Of a stretch of DNA of 64,000 bases, positions 13,316 to 23,769 are shown one piece after another. Below the pieces are notes generated by a model. The model did no database searches. It was given only the letters and a program-made list of their open reading frames with translations, and was not told the DNA's origin. Where the stretch lies: the NCBI GenBank assembly GCA_037074705.1, contig CM073592.1, positions 51,010,129-51,074,128 on the forward strand, read 5' to 3'. The position numbers were made by a program, and so were the translations under genes. The stretch's first letter is position 1. The number at the start of each line of letters is the position of its first letter. The stretch is from Zhengitettix transpicula (taxonomy: Eukaryota > Arthropoda > Insecta > Orthoptera > Tetrigidae).

Positions 13316-16300
13316 TTATTCATCTATCTCAGCTGCGAGTGCTTTTAGTTTCTCTTCAAGCAAATTTGACATATCTGGCTCAGATTGTAAAATTTTAGCA
13401 GCCTCTTGTAAAAGGTCCATTGCATCTCCCATGACTTCCTGCAATAATAAAGTTTAATTAGTGTTCATAAATTCAAAATGAATGTTTGGAGATATTAAGC
13501 ATTTATTAACATAAGAAGTTTAAATTTATTTTCTTTACAAATATTTTTACAAAAGCTTTTTATTGACCTTATAATTAAATATTTACAATTTTTATACCTA
13601 TATGTACAGAAATTTTATTTGTATACAAAAATTGAAATACTAAATTAGATTGTTATTTGAGAAACAATGTGATTACTTGCAAAAATACCTCTTAATTTAA
13701 ATATTAAAATTTAATACCTGAGTAGCACTTTTGGTTATCTTCTCATTGTTGAAATCTCTTTTTGCTTGGACAACCATAACTGCTTGCAGATCATACAATA
13801 AGATTCCTCGGAAATGGGATATTCCAGGATCTAGTACATCTGCTACCTCAAGTAATTCATGACATAATTCAATTTTCCTGGATAGTTGTTTGTCTGTTAA
13901 ATCTGAAAAATTGAGAGAACTCAGATTGCCAGCACTTCAATTTCAATATCACATTTAAATAGTTTAATTAAAACCAAAATTGAAAAATAATTGCCTATGG
14001 AAATTGAGTGATATCGAAAGAACATGTATCGCTGAAATTGTTACTGTGTTTCTACAAAAATACATTTAATCTCTGAACCATTGAACAAAAACAACAAATG
14101 GTTATTTGTAATTCATGTATTTTGATTATGAATCTCTGAAACATTACACTCTACCTGAAAGGTTGCATTTGTTATTATTGAGGACGAGTAGGTTTTGTAA
14201 TTTATATTGATATTATATTAACATGACAATTTAAATCATGTAGTAGTGAAGTTAACAAAATTAGAAATAAAAACTATATGAGCTGATGTAAAGAAACTGA
14301 ACATAGCAGTGAAGGATAATTGGAAGGTTCTCTGATCAAGAGAAATTTTGTTTTGACTTTTGGCGAAAAGAGTTTTTGTGATTGTATGAAGAGTGGATCT
14401 TCCAATAAATAACTATTCAGGCAATTGAAAATAATGGTACCTGTATTGAATTAACTGACATGAATTCCAATTGTCAAATATGTTAAATAAATTATATTGA
14501 GCAAACATATTACACTTGATTTATTGATCTGAATATTAACAGGATAAAATTTTGTTATATTATAAATGATTTAATAGTTGAAAGCAGCAAAAACTATGAA
14601 CTATCAGATTTATATTAAGATTTATACTTAGTAGCTCATAGACTAGTGGTTTCTTCACAGCTTTTAGAAATCTGGTGCTGATTTTAAATACTGAGAAGGA
14701 ACATGAAAAAACAAGAGATAGGGCCTGATCCATATTCACAAAAATGCTTCTAAGATTGGAATCACTTAATTTCACTATGTCAGCAGATGAAATAAATATT
14801 ACAGTTTCTTCACCATGTAAAGCACCATACCCATTGCAGTCTCTATATTTAATATGTTATTCAGGATATTATATATAATTCTCACAAGTCCTGAAGTTAA
14901 ATGGATTTTTGAGTAGATGTTTAAAATAAAATAAAACAAGTTCCATTGGTTCACTGATTTTGGAATGCTTCCAGGTTGGAATGCCGCAAGGTGCAGAAAG
15001 ACTTATTGTAATACATAGGATAATAATTCGAAATTTGAACAGAAATGGGTTCGTAATAAGTATGCACAAATAATAACTAGAGATTTCTCACCTGCCAGAG
15101 TGTACTTCGGAACGTTTCCATACATTTGAGCGAGAGCGTACTTAACTTCGAGCGCGTGACCGTTCAAATTATGCAAAGTTCTGCTGTACTTCGTCAAGAA
15201 CTCCTCCATGGCGTGTGGTGAAGTCTTATCCAATGAGGACACTTCTTTGCGGACGGCTTCGTTTCCCCAAGATATTTGACGGGCAGGTATGGTGTGGTCA
15301 CATATCTCACACTTCCAAACCGCGGAAGGGTCAAGAGGATCCGACGAGACGATTTTGCCGTCAGAGTTTTTACACTGTGAACATAAAATCGCCCCGACGT
15401 AGGTTCCGAGTTCTGTCGGGTCCGAGCATCTGTCACACTGGCAGTCGAAACACTTTGCGATCTTGAGGTGAGCTCTTCTCTGCGAAGTCCCCCAAAGAAG
15501 CTGCGTGTACGACACGCTTATGATCTCACCTTTCTTGATGGGAACCGTGGCGACGAAGACGATTTTGAAGTTCTGACCCTTGAACACGTGTTTCGTGTTG
15601 GGCTTACAGTCGTGTGACATCATCGACGCAGCCCAGTAGACGGCCCTGGCCTTGATACTTCCTCTTTCCAGGCTGACGTCGAAACTGTTGGTGTCAAGAA
15701 TGGCGGCCATCCGGAGTATGGTCTCTTCATCGTATTGATCCAGCTTCAGGGCGTTATGGATGAACCCGACGACGTTAGTTTTGAAGATGGAGTAGAGCGT
15801 CGTGTTGCGACGTAACTCTAGGTGGGATTGAAGCTTCGAGAGCTGTTCGTAGCGCTGTGGGTCTGTTTCGGCCAGCAGCAGACAACGCAGAGGGGTCACG
15901 GTGCAGTATGCTGCCTCCTTCCTGTCGCCGTCGGTGATGATGAGGGCCTTATAACCCGCCGCTTTCATGACGCGACACTCTGGGAGATGTCGGGGGTGCT
16001 GTTCGCACGCCGCCCCGCACAGAGGCCATCCGCAGACTTTGCAGTTATAGTCACCAGACACGCGTCTCAGGCAACCCAGACACGTGGCCCGGCACGCGAT
16101 CTTTGGACCCACCACCAGAGGCTCCTCCTCCAGGACCACCTCGCCCGCGCGAATGTCGCGGGTCGCTTCCAGATGGCGACCCAGAACGCTGTTCTCTGAC
16201 AATTTCCAGGAGCAACACTGCCCCTTGTGCACCTTCCAGTGTTGCTTCTGGTGATCGCGACTGCAGTAGAAGGTGCTGCGGCAGCCAGAGCAGCAGTTCG

Positions 16301-16337
16301 TGGCCGGGGCCCGACACACGGCACACGAGCCGGTCAT
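13316..16337 (-). CDS. SET and MYND domain protein, SmydA-8-like (gene A)
   Basis: Three coding exons join in phase on the minus strand: 16337-15092 (from the ATG), 13902-13718 and 13438-13316, giving 517 residues. An N-terminal MYND zinc finger spans 5-41 (C5, C8, C16, C19, C25, H29, H37, C41). The S-sequence of the SET domain follows (GRHLEATRDIRAGE, from 53), then an internal MYND-like zinc cluster (C86, C89, C99, C102, C107, C111, C121). The SET core has SHDCKPN (241-247) and GEIISVSY with the putative catalytic Tyr277. A post-SET CxCxxC (C299, C301, C304) precedes PTELGT and a further pair of CxxC motifs (319/322, 343/346). The helical C-terminus fits the TPR-like tail of SMYD proteins. 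SMYD proteins are lysine methyltransferases or scaffolds; activity is unproven here. The Asn of the usual NHSC motif is Ser. An acceptor lies 4 nt before the ATG, implying a 5' noncoding exon. Confidence 0.92.
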
Positions 16338-17130
16338 CTCACTGCAACAATAGAAGTGCTTGTTGTACCCTACGGTCTGGATCTTACTTCGGACACCCGG
16401 TAGACAATCTTGGCTGTTAGACCCATGAATTATTAAGGGATCGCATTATTACATAGAGCTTGTATTAAAATTATGTACATTAAATTTGGCTGCTGTCACA
16501 AATACAATTAATGATTCAAAAAAACTGACGCGCATGAATAAATTTGCAGTTTTTGAAAGTCTCCGAACGGTGAAGTTAAAAGTTTTTGAATAGAAAAGAT
16601 TTTTCATCAGCCAATAATTTGCCCAGAAAATTATAGGCTACGTGTCAATTGTAAAGTAAAATTTTTAAATGGATATTTTAGTATCCACTTAATTGACCAG
16701 TGAAATTGAAATTTGGCCATAAACAGAATAAAGTAAAAAAAAATATTAAAAGGATTCGTCTGACATTGCATCGTCAGGTGTAATAAAAAGTTCTGTACTA
16801 ACACAAATCAAATTCAAAACGTGTTAACATAATTAGTTCAAAACTTGATTAATTGATTTTAACGACAAAAATAAAATTATTCGCGTTTTCCTGAAGGTAA
16901 TCTATTACTCAAATAATGCCCATCGAATTTAATATTATAATGATTTGAAAAATTTCTCTTTTAAGTTCTGTTGTAACATGGAAGAACAGAAATGAGCATT
17001 TTAATTATTTTTCCTCAATCCAACACTATTACATGCTTTTGTACATAAAAAATTAATGTACATTAAAAGAGAGAAAATGTTAAAACTTTTCCAATTTGAT
17101 TTCTGTTAGTTCATATGTTTTACGGCTCAC

Positions 17131-17350
17131 CTGACGAGTTCTACAACGTCAGACACTTCTGGTATGAGGGCAATACTGCAAGATAGACAGCCTTTTGTGC
17201 AACTGAAGTGATGTGATAGCTTACCGCGTCAGTGACTGAGCACAAATCAGAAGCCGTCGTATCACCGTGAAGATTTAAACATACATTAGTTGTTACCTGC
17301 CCTTCGTACGGGAATGGACGGTTCTTGACGTTACGGTTAATTTTTAGCAC
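17131..17350 (-). other. Predicted 5' noncoding exon of SmydA-8-like gene A
   Basis: On the minus strand a consensus donor (CAG|GTGAGC, exon edge at 17131) follows a segment of higher GC than its surroundings, about 220 bp after the expected transcription start. The matching acceptor (TTGTTGCAG) lies just before the gene A ATG at 16342. The start near 17350 is inferred only from the TATA box. Confidence 0.45.
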
Positions 17351-17372
17351 AAAGATTTATCTTCGGTGTCAA

Positions 17373-17382
17373 CTATTTATAG
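17373..17382 (-). promoter_or_regulatory. TATA box of SmydA-8-like gene A
   Basis: CTATAAATAG on the minus strand lies about 1.04 kb upstream of the ATG and some 25-30 bp before the presumed start of the noncoding exon. A TATAAATA box also stands before gene B. Confidence 0.5.
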
Positions 17383-17683
17383 AAGAGTGTTTGCGTCTCT
17401 CTTTCCTTTGACGCGCTACTTACAACCGATTGTTATGCATCAATTATTTACATAAAATCAGTCACGTACCTGACGAGTACAAAAAGCACGCAATAGCGCT
17501 CGATTAAAGAAGACTACATACAATTCTCATTTCTGTTAATCCATGTTACAGAACTTAAAGGAGAAATTTTTCAAATCATTTCGATGGGCATTAGTTGAGT
17601 AATAGGTTACAAATGTTAGTTTTACCTTCAGGAAAACGCGAATAATTTTATTTTTGTCATTAAAATCAATTAGTCAAGTTTTA

Positions 17684-18925
17684 TATGTTTTGAACTCTCC
17701 ACATAAGGAAAACTATTGAAACTGGTATGAAATCTAAGTATAAAATGTACAAATACGAAAAGGTTTCATTTCAGTTGCAGCAGGAATGGAAGAAAAAAAA
17801 TCTCTTTTTAAAATTTATTCAAAATTATATTACATGATATTAAATTTTGGAACCTGGCGATTGAAAATCTTATAAGTGTATACAATCACGTGTATCATAA
17901 CATTTAAGAGCTTTGAAGAAATTTTTGCGTGTAAATTTAACATTTATTTTTAAAATAGTTAATAACGATGTAGATTTTTTTGAATCATTGAATTTTAGAG
18001 TTCATTCTAGAACTTCTATACGTTTTCGGTAAAGCATTATACAACAAATTATACATTAAACAAGCCTATAACGAGAATGTTAAATTTGGTTAATACTTTG
18101 GATATTGATTTACTTAATTTCAAATTTACGGAATTGGAAACGCGGTTGCAAGATGAGATTTTAAATTATGAATAATTACTTAAAAATATTGGATTTTATA
18201 TAAATTTTAATTTGTTATAAGTGAGAAATGTATCCCATGTTTTGGCTACATCATTTTGTGAGACTATTATATATAATATAAAATTGACAATATTCTTAAC
18301 ATCTAAATCATTAAGGTCACATCTTCGTTTTATTATTCGCCTGAAGTCCCAAATTAGGGACGAAATGTAATGATATATTTTATTATTGAATGCATAGGTC
18401 CCGGGTTCCTCCACCCTCATCAGACAACCTGGAGAGTTTCATGCCAACGCCAGTAAAAACTCTGCTTCTAAGTCAGCCCATTAGCTAATAGAATATTAAA
18501 AATTCAGGTTGTCAATTCACAATTGAAAAAATTAATAATACGTTTCTGACTGGTAGGCTGTTATATTTAACAGTGCCAAGTTACCGAGCATAATTTAGGG
18601 CTAGTCAAAGACATTTTTTGACATCCATGGCTATTGTGGTAGAATATGTGTTTAAGAAATTAAAGAATTTGTCGAACTTTATTTTTTTCTAGGATTCGTT
18701 TGATCATTACATCACCATCTTAATAATTCGTTGTTTATTTTTTCAATACTTATGTAGGAATCACCTAGACTAACACGAAATTGTGTCAAAATGTTTATGA
18801 CAGATTTAGTGGAAACTACTTCTTTAAAGACATATACAGTGAAATTCGTGTATTAAAAAGAAACGTCGCATATTAATTCAGTTGTTGCAAATTATTGCTG
18901 TCGTGAACGTAAGAACATAAATAAT
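17684..18925. other. AT-rich intergenic DNA
   Basis: No coding exon or repeat that I can support. Confidence 0.5.
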
Positions 18926-19009
18926 TGTCAGAAGTGGGATTCGAACCCACGCCCACAGAAGTGGACTGCGACCTGAACGCAGCGCCTTAGACCGCTCGGC
19001 CATCCTGAC
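18926..19009 (-). tRNA. tRNA-Leu(CAG)
   Basis: An 84-nt gene (with discriminator A) folds as a class II tRNA. The acceptor stem is GTCAGGA/TCCTGAC-like (GTCAGGA with TTCTGAC), the A box is TGGCCGAGCGG, and the anticodon loop is TTCAGGT, giving CAG, which reads CUG leucine codons. It has a long variable arm typical of leucine tRNAs and the B box GGTTCGAATCC. There is no intron. It is identical to the copy at 36699-36782 on the other strand. TGACGTCA stands 95 bp upstream (19105-19112). No T4 run occurs within about 30 nt of the 3' end. Confidence 0.96.
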
Positions 19010-19072
19010 TGATACAGATACGTGACACACTTTCTGTATAAGTAGCTACGCCACTACGTACGTAACACGCTG

Positions 19073-19140
19073 TGACGTATGGCTGCGCCTGCGCACTGCT
19101 CGGGTGACGTCACGCAACACACGACCGAGGCGGAACTGCG
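19073..19140. promoter_or_regulatory. CpG-rich block with CRE and NRF1-like motifs
   Basis: This GC-rich island lies upstream of the tRNA-Leu on the minus strand. It contains TGACGTCA (19105-19112), a TGACGTA half site and TGCGCCTGCGCA, which resembles an NRF1 site. It may be tRNA upstream control or the promoter of an unrecognised transcript. The open frame beginning at 19079 has no recognisable domain and I do not call it a gene. Confidence 0.35.
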
Positions 19141-19699
19141 CTCGAGTCGAAGAGTGAAGGTAGAGAAATGGACGGTCAGAAATGTGTTTCATCTGACACC
19201 ATTAAAAATTATAAACTTTGTATTTTTTATTATACCTTTGTTACTTTTTGACATGGTGCCTCTTGGACTTTGGATCACGTACAGATTCCCTCAATCATCG
19301 AGTCATCACTTTAGGCGACGTCAGCCACCCAAATCTTTGGCCCTCAAACCAATACACATTCTTGCCTACATAATTTAATCCGCGACGTCAATGCGAGCAC
19401 ATGTATGATTCACGGCTCAGGAAAAGATTAAAAAACCTGTCATATCTGCATTTACACACGATCTCGAAATTGCGTCTCCCAATATTTGTTTTGCTTCTTA
19501 TGAATACAAGTTTAAGTTGGAATTAAGACGAATATTGAGAATAATCTCTCAGTCAGTAACTGTATTTATTTTCCCTCTTGTACAGTCTGGAGCTTTGGAC
19601 CTATAGCCAAGCCATATTCATAAGAATTTCTATATAATTATAAATGTATGTATATTGTTAGCTGCTATTGGGATATTTCCCGGTGGCAGTTTAATATAT

Positions 19700-19773
19700 A
19701 ATATATATATATATATAATATATATATATATATAATATATATATATATATAATATATATATATATAATATATA
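19700..19773. repeat. Compound (TA)n/(ATATAATAT)n microsatellite
   Basis: Alternating TA blocks are interrupted by TAATATA. Confidence 0.9.
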
Positions 19774-19955
19774 AACAAAAGTGTAACAAATAAATAAATT
19801 CAGCAATTTTGAAAGAAGAAAAAAAGTCCTACATATTTTTTCTGATTTTTTTTTCACTATTTCCACACTTCACTAAAGAAAAATATAGACAAACTTACTT
19901 ATATTATATAATAAAAATTACACTTCACTTCACCAGTTTATATATATATATATAT

Positions 19956-20374
19956 TTGGGTGTAGACAGGCTATGTATAGGGTAATCCACATAGTGGCAA
20001 CTCCCATCTTATAGGATAGGAAAGGGATTTGAAAGGGGGTATGCGGAAGGGTAGAGGAAGGTAGCCAAGGGTTAATTAGGGCCTCCGGGCTATAGTTTAT
20101 GGATCCTACCCGGCATTCGCCTAAAAGTAATGCAGGACAAACCCTATAAAACCTGCATCAGGTAGGTCGGGCATTTGGTACTTGTCCCACGCCCTTCCGA
20201 TGGCGGGAGAGGGGTTTGCTGTGGGGTCGCAGCTTACCACTCGCCATGCCTTGGCCAGTTTAGGAGGCAGCTGGCCGACTATTCAAAATAGGAATAGCGG
20301 CCAACTCTTACCGTATGCCCATGGTCTGCGACCCCGGAAACATACACCTCAAAACAGACCGAGGTGCCTCGGCA
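19956..20374 (-). repeat. LINE-like 3' tail, copy 2
   Basis: A minus-strand copy of the family seen at 6197. The A-tail end is at 19956 (TTTGGGTGTAGACAGGC read on plus). It extends upstream through the GGATCCTACCCGGC motif, a GCCCGACCTACC segment and GCGACCCC to about 20374, so it is one of the longer copies. It abuts copy 3 head to head. Confidence 0.7.
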
Positions 20375-20527
20375 TCTGCCTCCTAAACTGGCCCGGAGGC
20401 CCCAGTTAACCCTTGGCTACCTTCCTCTACCCTTCCGCATCCCCCCCTTTCAGATTCTTTCCTATGCTATTAAAGGGGAGTTGCCACCATGTGAATTACC
20501 CTCATGTAGTCTGCTACCCTAAAAAAA
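20375..20527 (+). repeat. LINE-like 3' tail, copy 3
   Basis: A plus-strand copy begins at TGCCTCCTAAACTGG, jumps by an internal deletion to CCAGTTAACCCTTGGC, and ends in a run of A at 20527. It forms a head-to-head pair with copy 2. Confidence 0.65.
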
Positions 20528-23443
20528 TATGGAATATTCTCCTCAACACTGCTGCAGGTGAATTGTTCCAATCACCTATCGATCTATTTAGGAATTTGAG
20601 AATTTTTCTACGTCGGTTCTTTGAAGTCTCGTATTGATTTTAAATTTGTGATCAACTCTGCCAATGTAAGTTGGTTTTTCGATCTTATCCCGCATGTCTT
20701 TCCACGCTTAGTTACCCGTATATGATTTTAAAAGAGGGCAAAGACTATATCTTTCTTCTTTCTGGTTGCCAAAGATTCCCTCCCTAATTTCTGTACATTT
20801 TCTCGTCCGTTATACAATGATATGAACATAGTTATGTACATTATATCGTATGCATTAAAATGATAATGTACCGAGAGTGAAACAGTTACTGACCGTAAAA
20901 GGGTTATTCTCAACATGGTCAATATATTATTCAGCATAATACGAGATGGAATGAACTCGAAACTTGTTGCAAAAATATCATGCGTAAATATCAACACAGG
21001 AGAAACGACTCGGGGAGAGGGGGGGGGGTACAATAACCGAGGTTTAATGGACTCTATTATATATGTCTTAGTACTCCGCCAAATAATTGAGGTATTCTTG
21101 AAAGTTGCACAAATAAAAACGGCATTGATAATTACTCTTTCATTCTCTTGCTTGCATTACATAATATGAAACCTAAAATGCATTATATCTCTGCTGACTA
21201 CCGTGGCCGAACTTTTCAGCTATCAAAAATTTTTTAAACGTGTTGAGGTCGCCAAATAAGTGACGTAACGATGTTTATTTCTTTTTTCTGACTTAAAATT
21301 GGCTGATGTTAATTTATTTCCTCAAATTCAATATTTTCAAGCAATTCCTAACAAATTTGAGGATTAATAATACGAAATATAGTTAAATTCAGACAAAAGA
21401 AGTGGTAAAATAAATGCCACACAACGTTTCTGGGATTCTTGTCCCTTTCTTCTGCACTGAGTAGTGCAGTTGTGTCGTTCTAGATTATTCTAGAAGAATC
21501 ATTGAAACCTCAATAAGAATAAATTAAATACTTAAAATTATTGCAATTAATTATTAAAACAGAAATTATTATTGATGTACAATTATAATTACGATGGATC
21601 AAATTTAAAATTATAAGGCTTCAATAGTGATGAAGTATAATTTTGTAAGATTATTGTCGAAAATTATTCGTAAGAGAAATCGTAGCGACGTAAAGGAACG
21701 AAGCTGGTTTGTCGCGTTTCTATTGTTAATTGTAATGGTGAATTAATTAGTAATACTCAAAATAATCATGTTGGTGAAACATATTTTAAACAGATTCTCA
21801 GTGGCAAGCCGTTAATACAAACCATATTCTAGAAGGTAGCTTCGTATTTACTTTTAATTTTTTTTGGAAAGTTTTTTTTGGTACAATTTTTCAGAGAAAT
21901 GAAATTTAAAGATACGAAGCCTACAGTAAAACCGACTTCTGGTGTGAGGAAAGATGATATGTTTCTGTCACGGTGGTACGAACAACGTGGAGGAGATATA
22001 GGATTGCAGGACAAGGCTGCCCGTTATAGTCTGAAAATAAATTGTGGAGGAGATGCCAATCAATGATCACAATTATAAAATGAAAAGGGATCGACGGAAA
22101 GTTTCATGAATATGCTGATTGAAAACAAATATAAATTGGAAAATTCCCTATGAGGGAAAATTTGGGCGAAGGTGAGAGAGCCGGTGAAAATTGGCTCAGT
22201 AAAATCAGTATACTTCAATATAAGTGCAGAATTTAATTTGTTTACGTTTAAGAGGTTGGTGTGCTTATCCAAAAACGAGAAACTTTTTTTCAAAATTTAT
22301 TTGGCAGAACTTTTATCCTAAGATTATTTGTTTGTTCCATATAGTTACAGTATTTTAAAATTTAAAATATGTACATAATTTATATGAGTACATGCTAATT
22401 CGGTTAATTTAGCAATTAACCTAAATTTTGAAATGAGAAACTGATTGTTTCGAAACCTTCGTGTTGATTAATGGCCCAAGAATGAGTATTCAACGTGGTC
22501 GCTGAAACAAAGTTCACGGTTCTTAAACAAAGTCCATAAATGTATATAAGGCTATTTAGAGAGTAGATTACCTGGTGTAAGATATTTCGTTTCTTGTATT
22601 TCAATGCTCACAAAGGAACTCTTTAATCAGGTGTCTACCACAAAATAAACGCCAACGTTAGGAACAAAACGGGGGAAGTTGAATACCGATTTTTTTAAAA
22701 TAAAAAATAAATGTTTCCTGGATCTGTAATTAAAAATATCGTTTTGGAAGAACTGTCCAGTTTTAAGAACATTTTACTTGCTGTATAGTAACAATGACGG
22801 GGTGGAAATTAAAGAAAATCAAAGGTATTCCGGTTGCTGTCATGGTGAGTCATCAGGGGCATGGAGATTCAAACAGTTTTATTTAAAAATTAACATCGAA
22901 GCATCTTGTCAAGCGACAGTATTTTTAATTTCGCGACGGCTTTCTTTAAAGTGACAGCGACTCAAGAGATCCATGTGATGGCGGAGATCATCTCGTCTAG
23001 TTACACATCAGCTTCTTTGAACCGTGTATCATTTTACATCAACACAGACGTCGGAACGTGTTACATTTTTACTCTCGCGCCCCGGTTGTATAAAATTGAG
23101 CTGTTCAGAAGCAGAATTCATGTAGCCGTGATTGTCCGACAGTGAATTTGGCGTACCTGCTTGTTTCTGCGGCCGGCGACGCTGTCTGCCTCTCCACGAG
23201 GACGAGGCCCACTTTCCTTACGTGGTCATGCACTGGCTCCAGGGATCCCCTCTCTTTCTCTCTCTCTTTCTGGACCAACTCGCTCTGGCGCCTGCCACAT
23301 CTGCAATTATTCTCGGCGGATGAGGATCGCGGCTCAAAGCTGGTGGAAGATTCCGAAACAGTGAAGCGCCTGTTCACAGTGTGTGGCTGGTTCGCTCACA
23401 TTTTGTAATTGTTCTTCGGCATATATTAGTTTGAGACGCACGG
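20528..23443. other. AT-rich DNA with a fold-back arm and a CpG-rich block
   Basis: At 21228-21315 is a single arm related to the fold-back element at 57203-57708 (GAGGTCGC..AAATAAG and AATTGGCTGATGTT). At 21405-21430 is a fragment like the family at 27544 (CACACAACGTTTCTG). At 23100-23400 is a CpG-rich stretch with good minus-strand donors (AAGCAG|GTACGC) but no recognisable coding potential. Otherwise nothing is identified. Confidence 0.4.
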
Positions 23444-23769
23444 GGCAGCTGCCTCCTAAACTGGTCGAGGCACGGAGAAGGGAATGCTGCGTCCCCACAG
23501 CAAACTCCTCTCCCGCTATCGGAAGGGCGTGGGACAAGTACCCAATGCCCGACCTACCCGATGCAGGTTTTTCTAGGGTTTTCCCTGCATTTCTTTAGGC
23601 GATTGTCGGGTAGGATCCTTAAAATATATCCCGGGGCCCTAGTTAACCCTTGGCTACCTTTCTCTACCCTTCCGCACCCCCCCTTTCAAATCCCTTCCTA
23701 TACTATTAAAGGGGAGTTGCCCAACGTGGATTAGCCTCGTTTAGCCTGTTGCCCCCCCCCCACAAAAAA
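23444..23769 (+). repeat. LINE-like 3' tail, copy 4
   Basis: A plus-strand copy starts at GCAGCTGCCTCCTAAACTGG and runs through GGAAGGGCGTGGGACAAGTA and GGGTAGGATCC to a C-rich stretch and CACAAAAAA. Confidence 0.75.

Larger units (their letters stand above)
16840..17683. repeat. Large inverted repeat enclosing the gene A promoter
   Basis: The left arm (16840-16996) and right arm (17526-17683) are inverted complements over about 157 bp with modest divergence. Both contain, in opposite orientation, ATTATTCGCGTTTTCCTGAAG, AATGCCCATCGAA and ATGATTTGAAAAATTTCTC. The roughly 530-bp loop contains the predicted 5' noncoding exon and TATA box of SmydA-8-like gene A. No transposase or target-site duplication was found, so calling it a fold-back element is inference. 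Confidence 0.75.

Noticed and set aside
15822..16420. Open frames on plus and other minus frames over the MYND/SET exon
   Set aside because: They are shadows of the GC-rich SmydA-8-like gene A exon; only one frame carries the zinc and SET motifs.
19079..19378. 99-residue open frame starting in the CpG-rich block
   Set aside because: No domain; the hydrophobic stretch is from AT-rich sequence. The block is better read as regulatory.
19630..19866. Open frame of alternating Tyr and Ile on minus
   Set aside because: It is the translation of the (TA)n microsatellite.
20182..20637. Open frames on plus around 20.2-20.6 kb
   Set aside because: They lie within the LINE-like tails, which show no conserved ORF among copies.
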